NCBI GenBank assembly: GCA_003249625.1
Contig: QKII01000372.1
Coordinates: 1-38,431 of the forward strand
Origin: Propionivibrio sp.
Lineage (GTDB): Bacteria; Pseudomonadota; Gammaproteobacteria; Burkholderiales; Rhodocyclaceae
Direction: 5' to 3'
Length of the DNA stretch: 38,431 nucleotides
The translations under genes and the position numbers were made by a program. A model generated the notes under the pieces. The model was given only the letters and a program-made list of their open reading frames with translations, was not told the DNA's origin and made no database searches. This document shows positions 23,058 through 29,713 of this stretch, piece after piece (positions within the stretch are counted from its first letter, which is position 1; each line of letters starts with the position of its first letter).

Positions 23058-24074
23058 ATGAAAATGACAAAAGTGAAAAATCAAGTTCTGACGGATAGAT
23101 ATGCAATTTATAATGATGATTGCATGAACGTTATCACGCAATTGGAAGATAGAATCATTGATCTATCAGTGTACTCTCCCCCATTTGCCGGGCTTTACAA
23201 TTACAGTTCTGATCCGAGAGACTTTTCAAACTGCGAAAGCAAAGAACAGTTTTTGGAACAATACGAATTTCTCATCAAAGAAATGGCAAGGATTACAAAG
23301 CCTGGGCGCATCAATGCAGTTCATTGCACAGATGTTTTTGATAATACTTGCCGCCTTTGGGACTTTCCTCACGAGATAATAAAACTGCACGAAAAATACG
23401 GTTTTGAATATCGTAATCGTATTACCATTTGGAAAGAGCCGCTGAAAGTCAGAATGCGAACTATGGTCCAAAGCCTAATGCATAAATTCATTGTTGAGGA
23501 CAGCACGAAATGCTTTACCGCAATGCCTGACTATATGCTTATTTTTACGCGCAAAGGAGAAAATGAAGTTCCTGTAACGCACCCATTCGGTATCAATGAA
23601 TACGCAGGAGAAATCCCTATCCTACCAAACATTCTACGCGCATGGAATAATGCAAATGGTACGGACTTCAATGCGGATGAGCTTTGGGATCATCTTAATA
23701 AAACAAACGATGATGAGAAAATCACGAAACTGAACCACTACATTTGGCAACGGTATGCCTCTGCCGTATGGGATGATATCCGTATAGACAATGTACTTCC
23801 ATTCAGAGACGCAAAAGAAGAGGACGATGAAAAGCATGTTCATCCGTTGCAACTTGACGTTATCGACCGTATCGTCGAGCTGTATAGTAACCCTGATGAG
23901 GTTGTATTCACTCCGTTCATGGGTGTTGGAAGCGAAGTATTCAGCCCGGTATCGATGGGACGTAAAGCTATTGGTATTGAATTGAAAGATAGCTACTTTA
24001 AGCAAGCTATAATTAATATGAAAGAGGCCGAAAAACGTTACGAAAAAAAATATGTTCAGCCAAGTCTATTTTAG
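23058..24074 (+). CDS. DNA methyltransferase, N4-cytosine/N6-adenine type
   Basis: This 338-residue protein has the catalytic motif SPPF (in DLSVYSPPFAG, about residues 35-45) before the SAM-binding motif FMGVGSE (about residue 285), the order of the beta class of amino-methyltransferases. GRKAIGIELKDSYFKQA follows. It should methylate an exocyclic amino group in a specific DNA sequence. The gene starts 4 bp after the helicase and no restriction nuclease is adjacent, so it is probably an orphan enzyme that protects phage DNA or marks it. A second ATG at 23064 fits the AAGGA site as well. Confidence 0.85.
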   Translation: MKMTKVKNQVLTDRYAIYNDDCMNVITQLEDRIIDLSVYSPPFAGLYNYSSDPRDFSNCESKEQFLEQYEFLIKEMARITKPGRINAVHCTDVFDNTCRLWDFPHEIIKLHEKYGFEYRNRITIWKEPLKVRMRTMVQSLMHKFIVEDSTKCFTAMPDYMLIFTRKGENEVPVTHPFGINEYAGEIPILPNILRAWNNANGTDFNADELWDHLNKTNDDEKITKLNHYIWQRYASAVWDDIRIDNVLPFRDAKEEDDEKHVHPLQLDVIDRIVELYSNPDEVVFTPFMGVGSEVFSPVSMGRKAIGIELKDSYFKQAIINMKEAEKRYEKKYVQPSLF

Positions 24075-24083
24075 ACTCGACCT

Positions 24084-24104
24084 GCCGGCGCTGATAGCGC
24101 TGGC
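24084..24104 (+). other. Hairpin after the methyltransferase
   Basis: GCCGGCGCT and AGCGCTGGC arms pair over 9 bp (one G-U) around a 3-base loop, 10 bases after the methyltransferase stop. No run of T follows, so it may be a weak or Rho-aided terminator or an mRNA-stabilising hairpin. Confidence 0.45.
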
Positions 24105-24137
24105 CGCAACAATTTGCATGAAAGTGAGAAAAGCCAT

Positions 24138-24362
24138 ATGGGCTACCCGGAAATTTACGAACACGATGACACCGAGCAAGTCGGCTACAGCAATCACCCA
24201 CAGAATGGCGGATACATCAACCGTGAATGGGAAGGCCTAGGTGGCTGGATTGTCAAGGAAGCGGACGACCTATTCGTCGCGTATTACATGGGCGAGGAGA
24301 TCGGAAGCGCGAACACGTTCGACCTGGCTAAGATGCTGATCGAGAATGAGGCTGGATGGTGA
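24138..24362 (+). CDS. Small hypothetical protein
   Basis: This 74-residue acidic protein (MGYPEIYEHDDTEQVGYSNH, then GGWIVKEADDLFVAYYMGEE, and a helical end) has a beta-hairpin-plus-helix look. GC content returns to phage average after the AT-rich pair. The ribosome site (GAGAAAAG) is moderate; an upstream in-frame TTG is possible. Function unknown. Confidence 0.5.
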   Translation: MGYPEIYEHDDTEQVGYSNHPQNGGYINREWEGLGGWIVKEADDLFVAYYMGEEIGSANTFDLAKMLIENEAGW

Positions 24363-24363
24363 C

Positions 24364-24708
24364 ATGAGAGTCCTGACACAGAAAGAGAAGGCCGTCTTCG
24401 AGGCTGCCTTCACAAGCATCATGCGCGTCGCATCCGTCGAAGCCGATATCGTCATGGATATCGTCGCAGTGGGCCAGAAGCTGCCGCAGGCGTACGTAGA
24501 CCTTATGTTCGAGCTTGGAGGCATGGCGACAATGCAGAACCTATTCTGCCCGCTCTACAAGGAAAAGGCGATGGGGTGGTTGATTGAATACTGCTTCCGG
24601 CTCAGACTGCAGCCACGTGCTTTTGAGTTCAGGGGGATGCTGGCGATCAACAGGCGGCCGATCCCTGCCGAAGAGCACACGTATATGCAACATTCGCAGG
24701 AAACATGA
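24364..24708 (+). CDS. Conserved hypothetical protein
   Basis: This 114-residue helical protein (QKEKAVFEAAFTSIMRVASV, then AYVDLMFELGGMATMQNLF) is not recognised. It starts 1 base after the previous stop if the ATG at 24364 is used; an in-frame ATG 18 bases earlier is possible. Its last codons contain the start of the promoter-like element upstream of the structured RNA. Confidence 0.55.
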   Translation: MRVLTQKEKAVFEAAFTSIMRVASVEADIVMDIVAVGQKLPQAYVDLMFELGGMATMQNLFCPLYKEKAMGWLIEYCFRLRLQPRAFEFRGMLAINRRPIPAEEHTYMQHSQET

Positions 24709-24714
24709 TATAAT
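24706..24714 (+). promoter_or_regulatory. Extended -10 promoter for the structured RNA
   Basis: TGATATAAT is a perfect extended -10 box (TGN plus TATAAT). No good -35 box is present, which extended -10 promoters do not need. A transcript would start near 24721, at the very edge of the folded region. The element overlaps the stop codon of the previous gene. Confidence 0.6.
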
Positions 24715-24720
24715 CGTAAT

Positions 24721-24840
24721 CTCGCCCGGCAGTGCCGACCGCTGGGCATTAAGTCTTAATAAGCAGCTCCGATGCGCCATCCCGGCCCCGCTACGAGCTG
24801 CCTATTAAGCCTTAAAGTTGGGCCGGGAATCCCTTCTTTT
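24721..24840 (+). ncRNA. Candidate structured RNA (pseudoknot or switch) upstream of the replication genes
   Basis: No gene is present here, but the sequence is highly structured. Arms 24749-24769 and 24795-24815 pair at 19 of 21 positions. The loop holds CCCGGCCC (24781-24788), fully complementary to GGGCCGGG at 24820-24827, so the loop can pair downstream as a pseudoknot. A 5' segment CCCGGC (24725-24730) can compete for the same partner, and GCCC/GGGC (24724-24747) closes a small hairpin. CTTCTTTTT follows at 24832-24840, like a terminator end. It may be a free small RNA, a leader that controls the replication genes, or a DNA structure at the origin. Confidence 0.55.
24827..24840 (+). terminator. 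Possible intrinsic terminator end of the structured RNA
   Basis: The GC-only pairing CCCGGCCC/GGGCCGGG is followed within 5 bases by CCCTTCTTTTT. If this pairing forms, it could release the polymerase; if the 5' CCCGGC captures the same partner, it could not. Confidence 0.35.
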
Positions 24841-24842
24841 TG

Positions 24843-24865
24843 GCTAATTCAAACAAAGGATTAGC
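24843..24865 (+). promoter_or_regulatory. Hairpin presenting the ribosome site of the next gene
   Basis: GCTAAT and ATTAGC arms enclose an 11-base loop that contains AAAGG, and the TTG start codon follows the second arm at once. The hairpin could expose or hide the start site and so tune expression. Confidence 0.45.
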
Positions 24866-25057
24866 TTGAAACTCACCGCAAAATCATTTGAAGCGAAAGC
24901 AAAAAAGGCAATTTTGTCTAACGGTTCCTCACGCTATGACCTCAACGTGCTAGTTAACAAAGCCGTACATCAACTTAGAACATCAAAAGAGCACGATCCT
25001 GAACTCGCACATCAGGTGACGATTGCGAAAGAGCTTTTGAGATTGGAGCTGGTGTAG
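24866..25057 (+). CDS. Small basic protein before the replication initiator
   Basis: This 63-residue helical, Lys/Ala-rich protein (KSFEAKAKKAILSNG, NKAVHQLRTSKEHDPELAHQ) is the first gene of the replication operon. It starts with TTG, which is weak by itself, after an AAAGGA site in a hairpin loop, and ends by overlapping the initiator start as TAGTG. It is not recognised; DNA binding is possible from its charge. Confidence 0.55.
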   Translation: MKLTAKSFEAKAKKAILSNGSSRYDLNVLVNKAVHQLRTSKEHDPELAHQVTIAKELLRLELV

Positions 25058-25920
25058 TGGCACGGATCAGAACGGTAAAGCCTGACCTATTCAGGCACGA
25101 AGAGCTCTTTGAAGCCGAGCGCGTTAGTGGTCTACCGCTGCGCCTGGCGTTCATCGGACTCTTCACGGTAGCCGATCGAGATGGTAGATTCAAGTGGCGC
25201 CCGCGGCAGCTGAAGCTCGACGTGCTCCCATATGACGATATCGACTTTTCACGCGTGCTTGACGCGTTAGCCACGCGTGGCTTTATCGTGAAGTACACCA
25301 AAGATGGGGAGCATTTCGGGTTCATACCGACATTCACGACCCACCAGGTCATCAACAACAGGGAAAAAGAGTCAGAACTCCCACCTTACGAGGATTCAGA
25401 GACAGAAGAGCCCGAAAATACGGAGAATGATCAACGCGTGGACGACGCGTGCCAGACGCGTCACGTTCCTGCACAAGGGGAAAGGGAAGGGAAGGGAAGG
25501 GAAAAGGAAGGGGAAGATAATACATGTCGCGACTCTGGCGAGCTCGACGAAGCGAAAGAGGTAGCCTACCATCTCCTCGGAAGAATTGTGAATCACAAGC
25601 CGAATTTCAAGAAGCCGTCCGACAAAGCATTCGATGGATGGGTGAACGATATCGGGAAATCACTGCGTATTGACGGCAGAACGAAGCAGGAGCTCTTCGG
25701 CTGCATCGAGTGGATATACACTACGAAGGACGGAGAGTTCTGGATACCTAACATCCTGAGCGGAAAGAAGCTCAGGGAGAAGTTCGACACGATGGAAGCG
25801 AAGATGATGAACAGCAGGGAATACCGTAATGCTAAGACAATCAAGGAGTGGGAGCCGACGAACCCGATGACTGGAAAACCATACACGGAGGAAGAAAATG
25901 CTTACGAAATCTCTTTTTGA
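25057..25920 (+). CDS. Phage replication initiator-like protein (O-type)
   Basis: This 287-residue protein begins with a winged-helix domain common in phage replication proteins (IRTVKPDLFRHEELFEAE, LPLRLAFIGLFTVADRDGR, VLDALATRGFIV). A Glu/Gly/Lys-rich linker follows at about residues 138-153. The C-terminal domain has SDKAFDGWVNDI, LRIDGRTKQEL and IPNILSGKKLREKFD, as in O-like proteins that recruit the helicase loader. It starts with GTG. The gene contains two groups of evenly spaced ACGCGT sites and a G-run tract, so it may carry the origin, as the lambda O gene does. Confidence 0.75.
   Translation: MARIRTVKPDLFRHEELFEAERVSGLPLRLAFIGLFTVADRDGRFKWRPRQLKLDVLPYDDIDFSRVLDALATRGFIVKYTKDGEHFGFIPTFTTHQVINNREKESELPPYEDSETEEPENTENDQRVDDACQTRHVPAQGEREGKGREKEGEDNTCRDSGELDEAKEVAYHLLGRIVNHKPNFKKPSDKAFDGWVNDIGKSLRIDGRTKQELFGCIEWIYTTKDGEFWIPNILSGKKLREKFDTMEAKMMNSREYRNAKTIKEWEPTNPMTGKPYTEEENAYEISF
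25251..25278. repeat. Iteron-like cluster 1: three ACGCGT palindromes
   Basis: ACGCGT begins at 25251, 25262 and 25273, exactly 11 bp apart, about one helical turn. Each copy sits in a different codon phase, so protein coding alone does not explain it. Confidence 0.6.
25434..25461. repeat. Iteron-like cluster 2: three ACGCGT palindromes
   Basis: ACGCGT begins at 25434, 25445 and 25456, again exactly 11 bp apart and in the same order of codon phases as cluster 1, 183 bp away. Shared flanking bases (G after copy 1, G before copy 2) suggest a duplicated element. Confidence 0.6.
25477..25513 (+). other. G-run tract with quadruplex potential
   Basis: Runs of three or four G separated by two or three A occur five times in a row, then GG and GGGG. 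It encodes the charged linker of the initiator and lies 16 bp after cluster 2. In single strands it could form a G-quadruplex; the AAGGG repeat could also vary in copy number. Confidence 0.5.
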
Positions 25921-26512
25921 CGAGATGATGTTCATGATGTGCGAGATTTACAATCGTGAAGCAAAGAAGCTTCTGCTCAACGGCTATTGGATGATTCTGA
26001 AGCACATGAGCGACGACGACTTCAAGGCCGCAATTTTGTCGTTACTGGCAACGAGACAGTCACCAGCAATGCCGAAGCCTGCCGAGATCATGGAATTTAT
26101 TCGACCTGACCTCGAAGCAATCGCAACGCTTGCCGTTATCGACATTGAGAACGCGGTTAGCCGGCACGGAGTCTACTCCAGCGTATCGTTCGACGACCCA
26201 GTCGTAAACAGCATCGTCGATCACCTCGGCGGATGGATAGCAGTATGCAGAATGGACCTCAACGACTGGAAGTTTGCGAAGAAAGAAATTCCTAGGCTGT
26301 ACGGGGTCTATGCCAGGAGGGAACGACACCCGGAGCACCTGGTAGGAATGCATGAGAGGTCGAACGGATTTGTTCAGGAGGTGCGCACGGTCGGCGCAGG
26401 GTACCGCCTGCCGAACGTCAGGACCGTTCATGCGCTTAACCCGCAGCCGAAAAAAGACATGGCGGTGGTATCGATGCTGGCGGAATCAAAAAAAGTGAAG
26501 GAGAACGCATGA
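25898..26512 (+). CDS. Phage replication protein, possible helicase loader
   Basis: This 204-residue protein follows the initiator, where phages encode the helicase loader or P-like protein. It has a helical N terminus (FDEMMFMMCEIYNREAKKLL) and a pattern seen in DUF6475-type phage proteins: VSFDDPVVNSIVDHLGGWIA, then CRMDLNDWKFAKKEI. No Walker A is present, so it is not an AAA+ loader. AGGAAG precedes its ATG, 23 bases inside the initiator gene. Confidence 0.6.
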   Translation: MLTKSLFDEMMFMMCEIYNREAKKLLLNGYWMILKHMSDDDFKAAILSLLATRQSPAMPKPAEIMEFIRPDLEAIATLAVIDIENAVSRHGVYSSVSFDDPVVNSIVDHLGGWIAVCRMDLNDWKFAKKEIPRLYGVYARRERHPEHLVGMHERSNGFVQEVRTVGAGYRLPNVRTVHALNPQPKKDMAVVSMLAESKKVKENA

Positions 26513-26742
26513 GACGATACGAACGCAGGAGAAACAGGGGGCTGATGGTGCCGACCATGTTCCTGACGATGGAGATGGTCGCGTCCGCCGAGATAATTGC
26601 GATAATGGCATCGATTTTCGGAATTCAAAGCATCATCACCATTTTCGTTTTGATCAGCTCAGGATTCTTTATCGTGCTATCATCAGTGAAGAGATACTTC
26701 TATGTGCTCGAAAGACAGAAGCGTTATGCGCGCTCTCGATAA
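26509..26742 (+). CDS. Small two-TM membrane protein
   Basis: This 77-residue protein has a basic start (MRRYERRRNRG) and two hydrophobic helices at about residues 23-40 and 42-60 (IIAIMASIFGIQSIITIFVL), and a basic end. It overlaps the previous gene as ATGA and closes the early operon. Possible roles include membrane attachment of replication or superinfection exclusion, but the sequence does not decide. Confidence 0.55.
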   Translation: MRRYERRRNRGLMVPTMFLTMEMVASAEIIAIMASIFGIQSIITIFVLISSGFFIVLSSVKRYFYVLERQKRYARSR

Positions 26743-26864
26743 CGCTGATGGTCCAAAAACGAACGATATATTAAAAAACGATGTCAGGTATAGGTTTGGA
26801 TGTAAAATGACGTGTAATCGAAATATAGGTGATTTTGGAAAGTTTATCACTGAGGGGCTATTTG
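26743..26864 (+). promoter_or_regulatory. AT-rich gap before the packaging genes
   Basis: This 122-bp region separates early and late genes and is rich in A/T (for example GATATATTAAAAAACGATG). It is a plausible place for a late promoter; TGTAAAAT at about 26800-26807 resembles a -10 box but lacks a clear -35. No gene is seen in it. Confidence 0.4.
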
Positions 26865-27419
26865 ATGGCAAGACCAAGTAAGTACGACTGGGACAAAATC
26901 GAAGCAGATTTTAAGGCAGGGGTTCCGAAGGACGAGATCCGCAGAAGATACCGGGTCCCCAGAAATACGTTAGACAATCGGATACGTGACCAGAAACTAA
27001 CCGTATCGGAGGACGCGAGAGCCGTAATGCAGGGTTTCGGGGCAGTTTCGGGGCATTTAGGGGCAGTTGAGGCAAAAAACCCCGAAATACTCCCATCGCT
27101 ATACGATCGCATAGCAACTGAAACTGACTTCGATATACGAGCCGGGCGCATTGTGATCAAGGCTATGCAGAAGATTGAAACCATCGTAGAGAAGGGGACG
27201 AAGCTCGAAAAGGTGAATGTTGGCATGGGGATTCAGAATTTTGAAGAAGTCGGCATGGGGCCTGGCGATTACAAAGATGCTATGGATGCGGTATACCGTG
27301 GCAAGGAGGTCCTAAAGGGCAAAGAGGCCGCGACGCAGGTTAACGTACAGCAAAACAACGACGGAGAAGGCAGCAGATCGGTCACGTTCTACATTCCAGA
27401 GAATGGTAGAGACGACTGA
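26865..27419 (+). CDS. Terminase small subunit
   Basis: This 184-residue protein begins like many terminase small subunits: MARPSKYDWDKIEADFKAGV, then DEIRRRYRVPRNTLDNRIRD, a helix-turn-helix for binding packaging-site DNA. The middle is helical and may form the oligomer. It stands just before the large subunit. ATG at 26865 follows GAGGGG by 7 bases; an upstream TTG is less likely. Confidence 0.75.
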   Translation: MARPSKYDWDKIEADFKAGVPKDEIRRRYRVPRNTLDNRIRDQKLTVSEDARAVMQGFGAVSGHLGAVEAKNPEILPSLYDRIATETDFDIRAGRIVIKAMQKIETIVEKGTKLEKVNVGMGIQNFEEVGMGPGDYKDAMDAVYRGKEVLKGKEAATQVNVQQNNDGEGSRSVTFYIPENGRDD

Positions 27420-27420
27420 T

Positions 27421-28803
27421 ATGTCTTCGAACCCAGACCTGAAGCAGAAGATAATAAAGCCCCAGGCCGGACCGCAAGAGAAGTTTCTATCTACTCCCGC
27501 CGACATTGCAATATACGGAGGTAGTGCCGGCGGGGGGAAAACTTTTGCACTCCTGATGGAGCCGCTGCGCCACATATCAAACGCGAATTTCGGGGCCGTA
27601 GTATTCCGCCGGGAGTCAACCCAGATCACAAACGAGGGCGGACTGTGGGATACGTCGGAGGAGTTGTATTCGCAGCTGGGGGCTGAACCACGGCAGACGC
27701 CTCATCACGAATGGACGTTTGTGAGCGGGGCGAAAGTATCGTTCCGACACCTGCAGCACGATAAACACGTACACGGATGGCAGGGGAGTCAGATACCGCT
27801 GCTGTGTTTCGACGAGCTCACGCACTTTTCCGAAAAGCAGTTCTGGTACATGCTGTCCCGCAACCGGTCTACATGCGGGGTAAGGCCATACGTCAGGGCA
27901 TCGACGAACCCAGATCCGGATAGCTGGGTCGCAAAACTGATAGACTGGTGGATCGGGGACGACGGATATCCTATCATGGAGCGATCAGGTGTAATCAGGT
28001 GGTTCACTAGGATTAGCGGCGAGATTATCTGGGGCAGCACGCGCGATGAGGTAGTCGGGCTGCTGAAGCTGCACGGCGACGAGATGGAAGAGGGAACGGA
28101 GCCGAAGAGCATCACATTCATTCCGGCTCGCCTTGAGGACAACAAGATCCTGATGGAGAAAGATCCCGGGTATAAAGCGAACCTGATGGCCCTTACCAAG
28201 GTGGAGCGCGATCGGTTGTATGGCGGCAACTGGAAAGTACGGGAGACGGCAGGGGCCGTGTTTGACCGCTCCAAAATGGTCGTTGTAGATTATGCGCCTG
28301 AGCTTGTACGAGCATGCAGGGGTTGGGACCTTGCCGCTACCGCAGGGGGAGGAGACTGGACAGCTGGGGTGAAGATCGGTCTCGGATCAGACGGCCTATA
28401 CTACGTCCTGCACGTGTCGAGGTTCCGCGTTTCCCCCGGGGAGGTGAAAAAGTCAATCAGGGATCACGCAGAACAGGACGGCCGTGATGTCGAGGTATTT
28501 ATTCCTCAGGACCCAGGCCAGGCAGGGAAGGCTCAGCGTGAAGACTTCGCCGCAAACATGGCAGGGTTTATCACGAATTTCCGTGTACCATCCGGAGCGA
28601 AGCTGGTGCGGGCGATGCCGTTCGCTTCAGCCGTAGAAAACGATCTCGTGCGGATTGTCAGGGGATTGTGGAACGATGCATTCATCGACGAGGCCCATGC
28701 ATTCACGGGTGGTGGAGGATTGGAGGTTGACGATCAGATCGATGCGGCCGGGGATGCCTTCGTTACGTTGACCAGCAAGCGGTCGGTTTTTGATGTCTTC
28801 TAA
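27421..28803 (+). CDS. Terminase large subunit
   Basis: This 460-residue packaging motor has an ATPase half with Walker A-like GGSAGGGKT at about residues 33-42, Walker B CFDELTH near residue 130 and a coupling ASTNPDPDSW. The nuclease half has GWDLAATAGGGDW (Asp near 301), FIPQDPGQAGK (Asp near 363) and DDQIDAAGDAF near residue 436, the three acidic residues of the RNase H-like centre. It cuts and pumps DNA into proheads. The ribosome site is weak at both possible starts (27403 and 27421), suggesting coupling to the small subunit. Confidence 0.9.
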   Translation: MSSNPDLKQKIIKPQAGPQEKFLSTPADIAIYGGSAGGGKTFALLMEPLRHISNANFGAVVFRRESTQITNEGGLWDTSEELYSQLGAEPRQTPHHEWTFVSGAKVSFRHLQHDKHVHGWQGSQIPLLCFDELTHFSEKQFWYMLSRNRSTCGVRPYVRASTNPDPDSWVAKLIDWWIGDDGYPIMERSGVIRWFTRISGEIIWGSTRDEVVGLLKLHGDEMEEGTEPKSITFIPARLEDNKILMEKDPGYKANLMALTKVERDRLYGGNWKVRETAGAVFDRSKMVVVDYAPELVRACRGWDLAATAGGGDWTAGVKIGLGSDGLYYVLHVSRFRVSPGEVKKSIRDHAEQDGRDVEVFIPQDPGQAGKAQREDFAANMAGFITNFRVPSGAKLVRAMPFASAVENDLVRIVRGLWNDAFIDEAHAFTGGGGLEVDDQIDAAGDAFVTLTSKRSVFDVF

Positions 28804-28838
28804 AAGCTAGCAAATTCTGAAATTTAAACGAAATACAC

Positions 28839-28868
28839 TTGACATGTTAACCGAAATACGGTTATAAT
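28839..28868 (+). promoter_or_regulatory. Consensus sigma70 promoter of the accessory cassette
   Basis: TTGACA (28839-28844) and TATAAT (28863-28868) are both perfect, with an 18-bp spacer. It lies between the terminase and the next gene, 31 bp before its ATG. It is the strongest promoter I can see in the window and would make the cassette independent of late transcription. Confidence 0.8.
28848..28864. promoter_or_regulatory. Operator-like palindrome inside the promoter spacer
   Basis: TAACCG and CGGTTA arms surround AAATA, between the -35 and -10 boxes and reaching the -10. CGAAATAC in it also occurs 23 bp upstream (28829-28836), about two helical turns away. A repressor bound here would shut the promoter off. 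Confidence 0.5.
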
Positions 28869-28898
28869 ATGACATACCAAGAGAGAAAAGGATAGAAG

Positions 28899-29282
28899 AT
28901 GAACATTAACGATCTTACGATTGGACAAGCTAAGGAACTGGCCGCTATGTTTGGCAATACACAAACTTCAAATGATAACGGGCTCTGCTCCATGATTGGC
29001 AAAAAAGTTATCATTCGGACATACTCTGCCGGTGTATGGTTCGGAGAGCTCGCGCAAAAAGCTGGGAAAGAAGTTATTCTAAAAAACGGACGCCGCATGT
29101 ACCAGTGGTGGGCGGCTGAGTCCATTAGCCTTAGTGGGGTTGCTCTTTACGGAGTTAAGAACGAAAAATCAAAAATTGTAGAAGCTGTTCCTGAGATCTG
29201 GCTGGAAGCTATTGAGATTTTGCCGTGTTCAGAAACTGCAATCAAGTCACTTGAAAGTGCCCCAAATGTCAAAGCTCAGTAA
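28899..29282 (+). CDS. DUF6948-like accessory protein
   Basis: This 127-residue protein has the pattern of a phage family of unknown function: MIGKKVIIRTYSAGVWFGEL, then VILKNGRRMYQWWAAESISL, and VPEIWLEAIEILPCSETAI. It has its own strong promoter, and the DNA around it is more AT-rich than the flanking packaging and portal genes, all marks of an accessory (moron) gene. The ATG follows AAAAGGATAGAAG. Function unknown. Confidence 0.7.
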   Translation: MNINDLTIGQAKELAAMFGNTQTSNDNGLCSMIGKKVIIRTYSAGVWFGELAQKAGKEVILKNGRRMYQWWAAESISLSGVALYGVKNEKSKIVEAVPEIWLEAIEILPCSETAIKSLESAPNVKAQ

Positions 29283-29574
29283 ACCAATAGAAAACGGCGA
29301 CAGCGGCTACGGCTACGGCAACGGCAACGGCAACGGAGACGGCAACGGCTACGGCTACGGCAACGGCAACGGCAACGGAGACGGCAACGGCTACGGCTAC
29401 GGCAACGGCAACGGCAACGGCGACGGCTACGGCTACGGCAACGGCAACGGCTACGGCAACGGCGACGGCTACGGCAACGGCAACGGCAACGGCAGCGGCA
29501 ACGGCTATGGCTATGGCGACGGCAAAGGCTACGGCAACGGCGACGGCTACGGCAACGGCGGCGGAAATGACTGA
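29266..29574 (+). CDS. Gly/Asn/Tyr/Asp repeat protein
   Basis: This 102-residue protein is made almost entirely of G-X dipeptides where X is N, Y or D (GYGYGNGNGNGDGN-type units), after a short MSKLSKPIENGDS start. It overlaps the end of the DUF6948-like gene by 17 bp in another frame. It should be unstructured or form a Gly-rich beta fibre. Repeat proteins of this look accompany DUF6948-like genes in other phages, as far as I recall. No ribosome site stands out, so translation may depend on the gene before it. Confidence 0.5.
   Translation: MSKLSKPIENGDSGYGYGNGNGNGDGNGYGYGNGNGNGDGNGYGYGNGNGNGDGYGYGNGNGYGNGDGYGNGNGNGSGNGYGYGDGKGYGNGDGYGNGGGND
29305..29565 (+). repeat. GGC-NAC hexamer repeat array with 42-bp higher-order units
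   Basis: The array consists of GGCTAC, GGCAAC and GGCGAC units. 29305-29346 and 29347-29388 are two identical 42-bp units, a third partial unit follows, and then order decays. The reverse frames give Val/Ala or Arg/Cys runs that are only shadows. Confidence 0.85.
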
Positions 29575-29713
29575 CCACAAACTACACCTAAAAATCAAGG
29601 AGCGCTTCGGCGTTCCGCTGAGCACGCTCCAGGACTGGCAGAAGCGCGACGCCGACAACTGGAGGAAGCGCATGTACGACCATCTCGTCGAAAAAATCAA
29701 GGAGAATCAATGA
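29567..29713 (+). CDS. Small HTH-like protein
   Basis: This 48-residue protein (LKIKERFGVPLSTLQDWQKR, then a basic helix DNWRKRMYDHL) has a helix-turn-helix-like start found in small phage proteins, where TLQDW is a common motif. It overlaps the repeat gene by 8 bp and the next by 4 bp. It may be the regulator of the cassette promoter, but this is inference. Confidence 0.5.
   Translation: MTDHKLHLKIKERFGVPLSTLQDWQKRDADNWRKRMYDHLVEKIKENQ

Noticed and set aside
21698..24074. Complete restriction-modification system
   Set aside because: Helicase and methyltransferase motifs are visible, but no nuclease motif or specificity subunit was found in or near the pair.
24721..24840. tRNA gene in the structured intergenic region
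   Set aside because: The main stem is 21 positions with one 25-base loop; there is no cloverleaf, no T-arm sequence and no CCA-type end.
26743..26864. Definite late promoter
   Set aside because: A TGTAAAAT box is present, but no matching -35 box at a normal distance; position alone is not enough.
29269..29700. Long minus-strand readings with Val/Ala and Arg/Cys runs across the GGC-NAC array
   Set aside because: They are by-products of the repeat read in reverse. They have no ribosome site, and the surrounding genes are all on the + strand.
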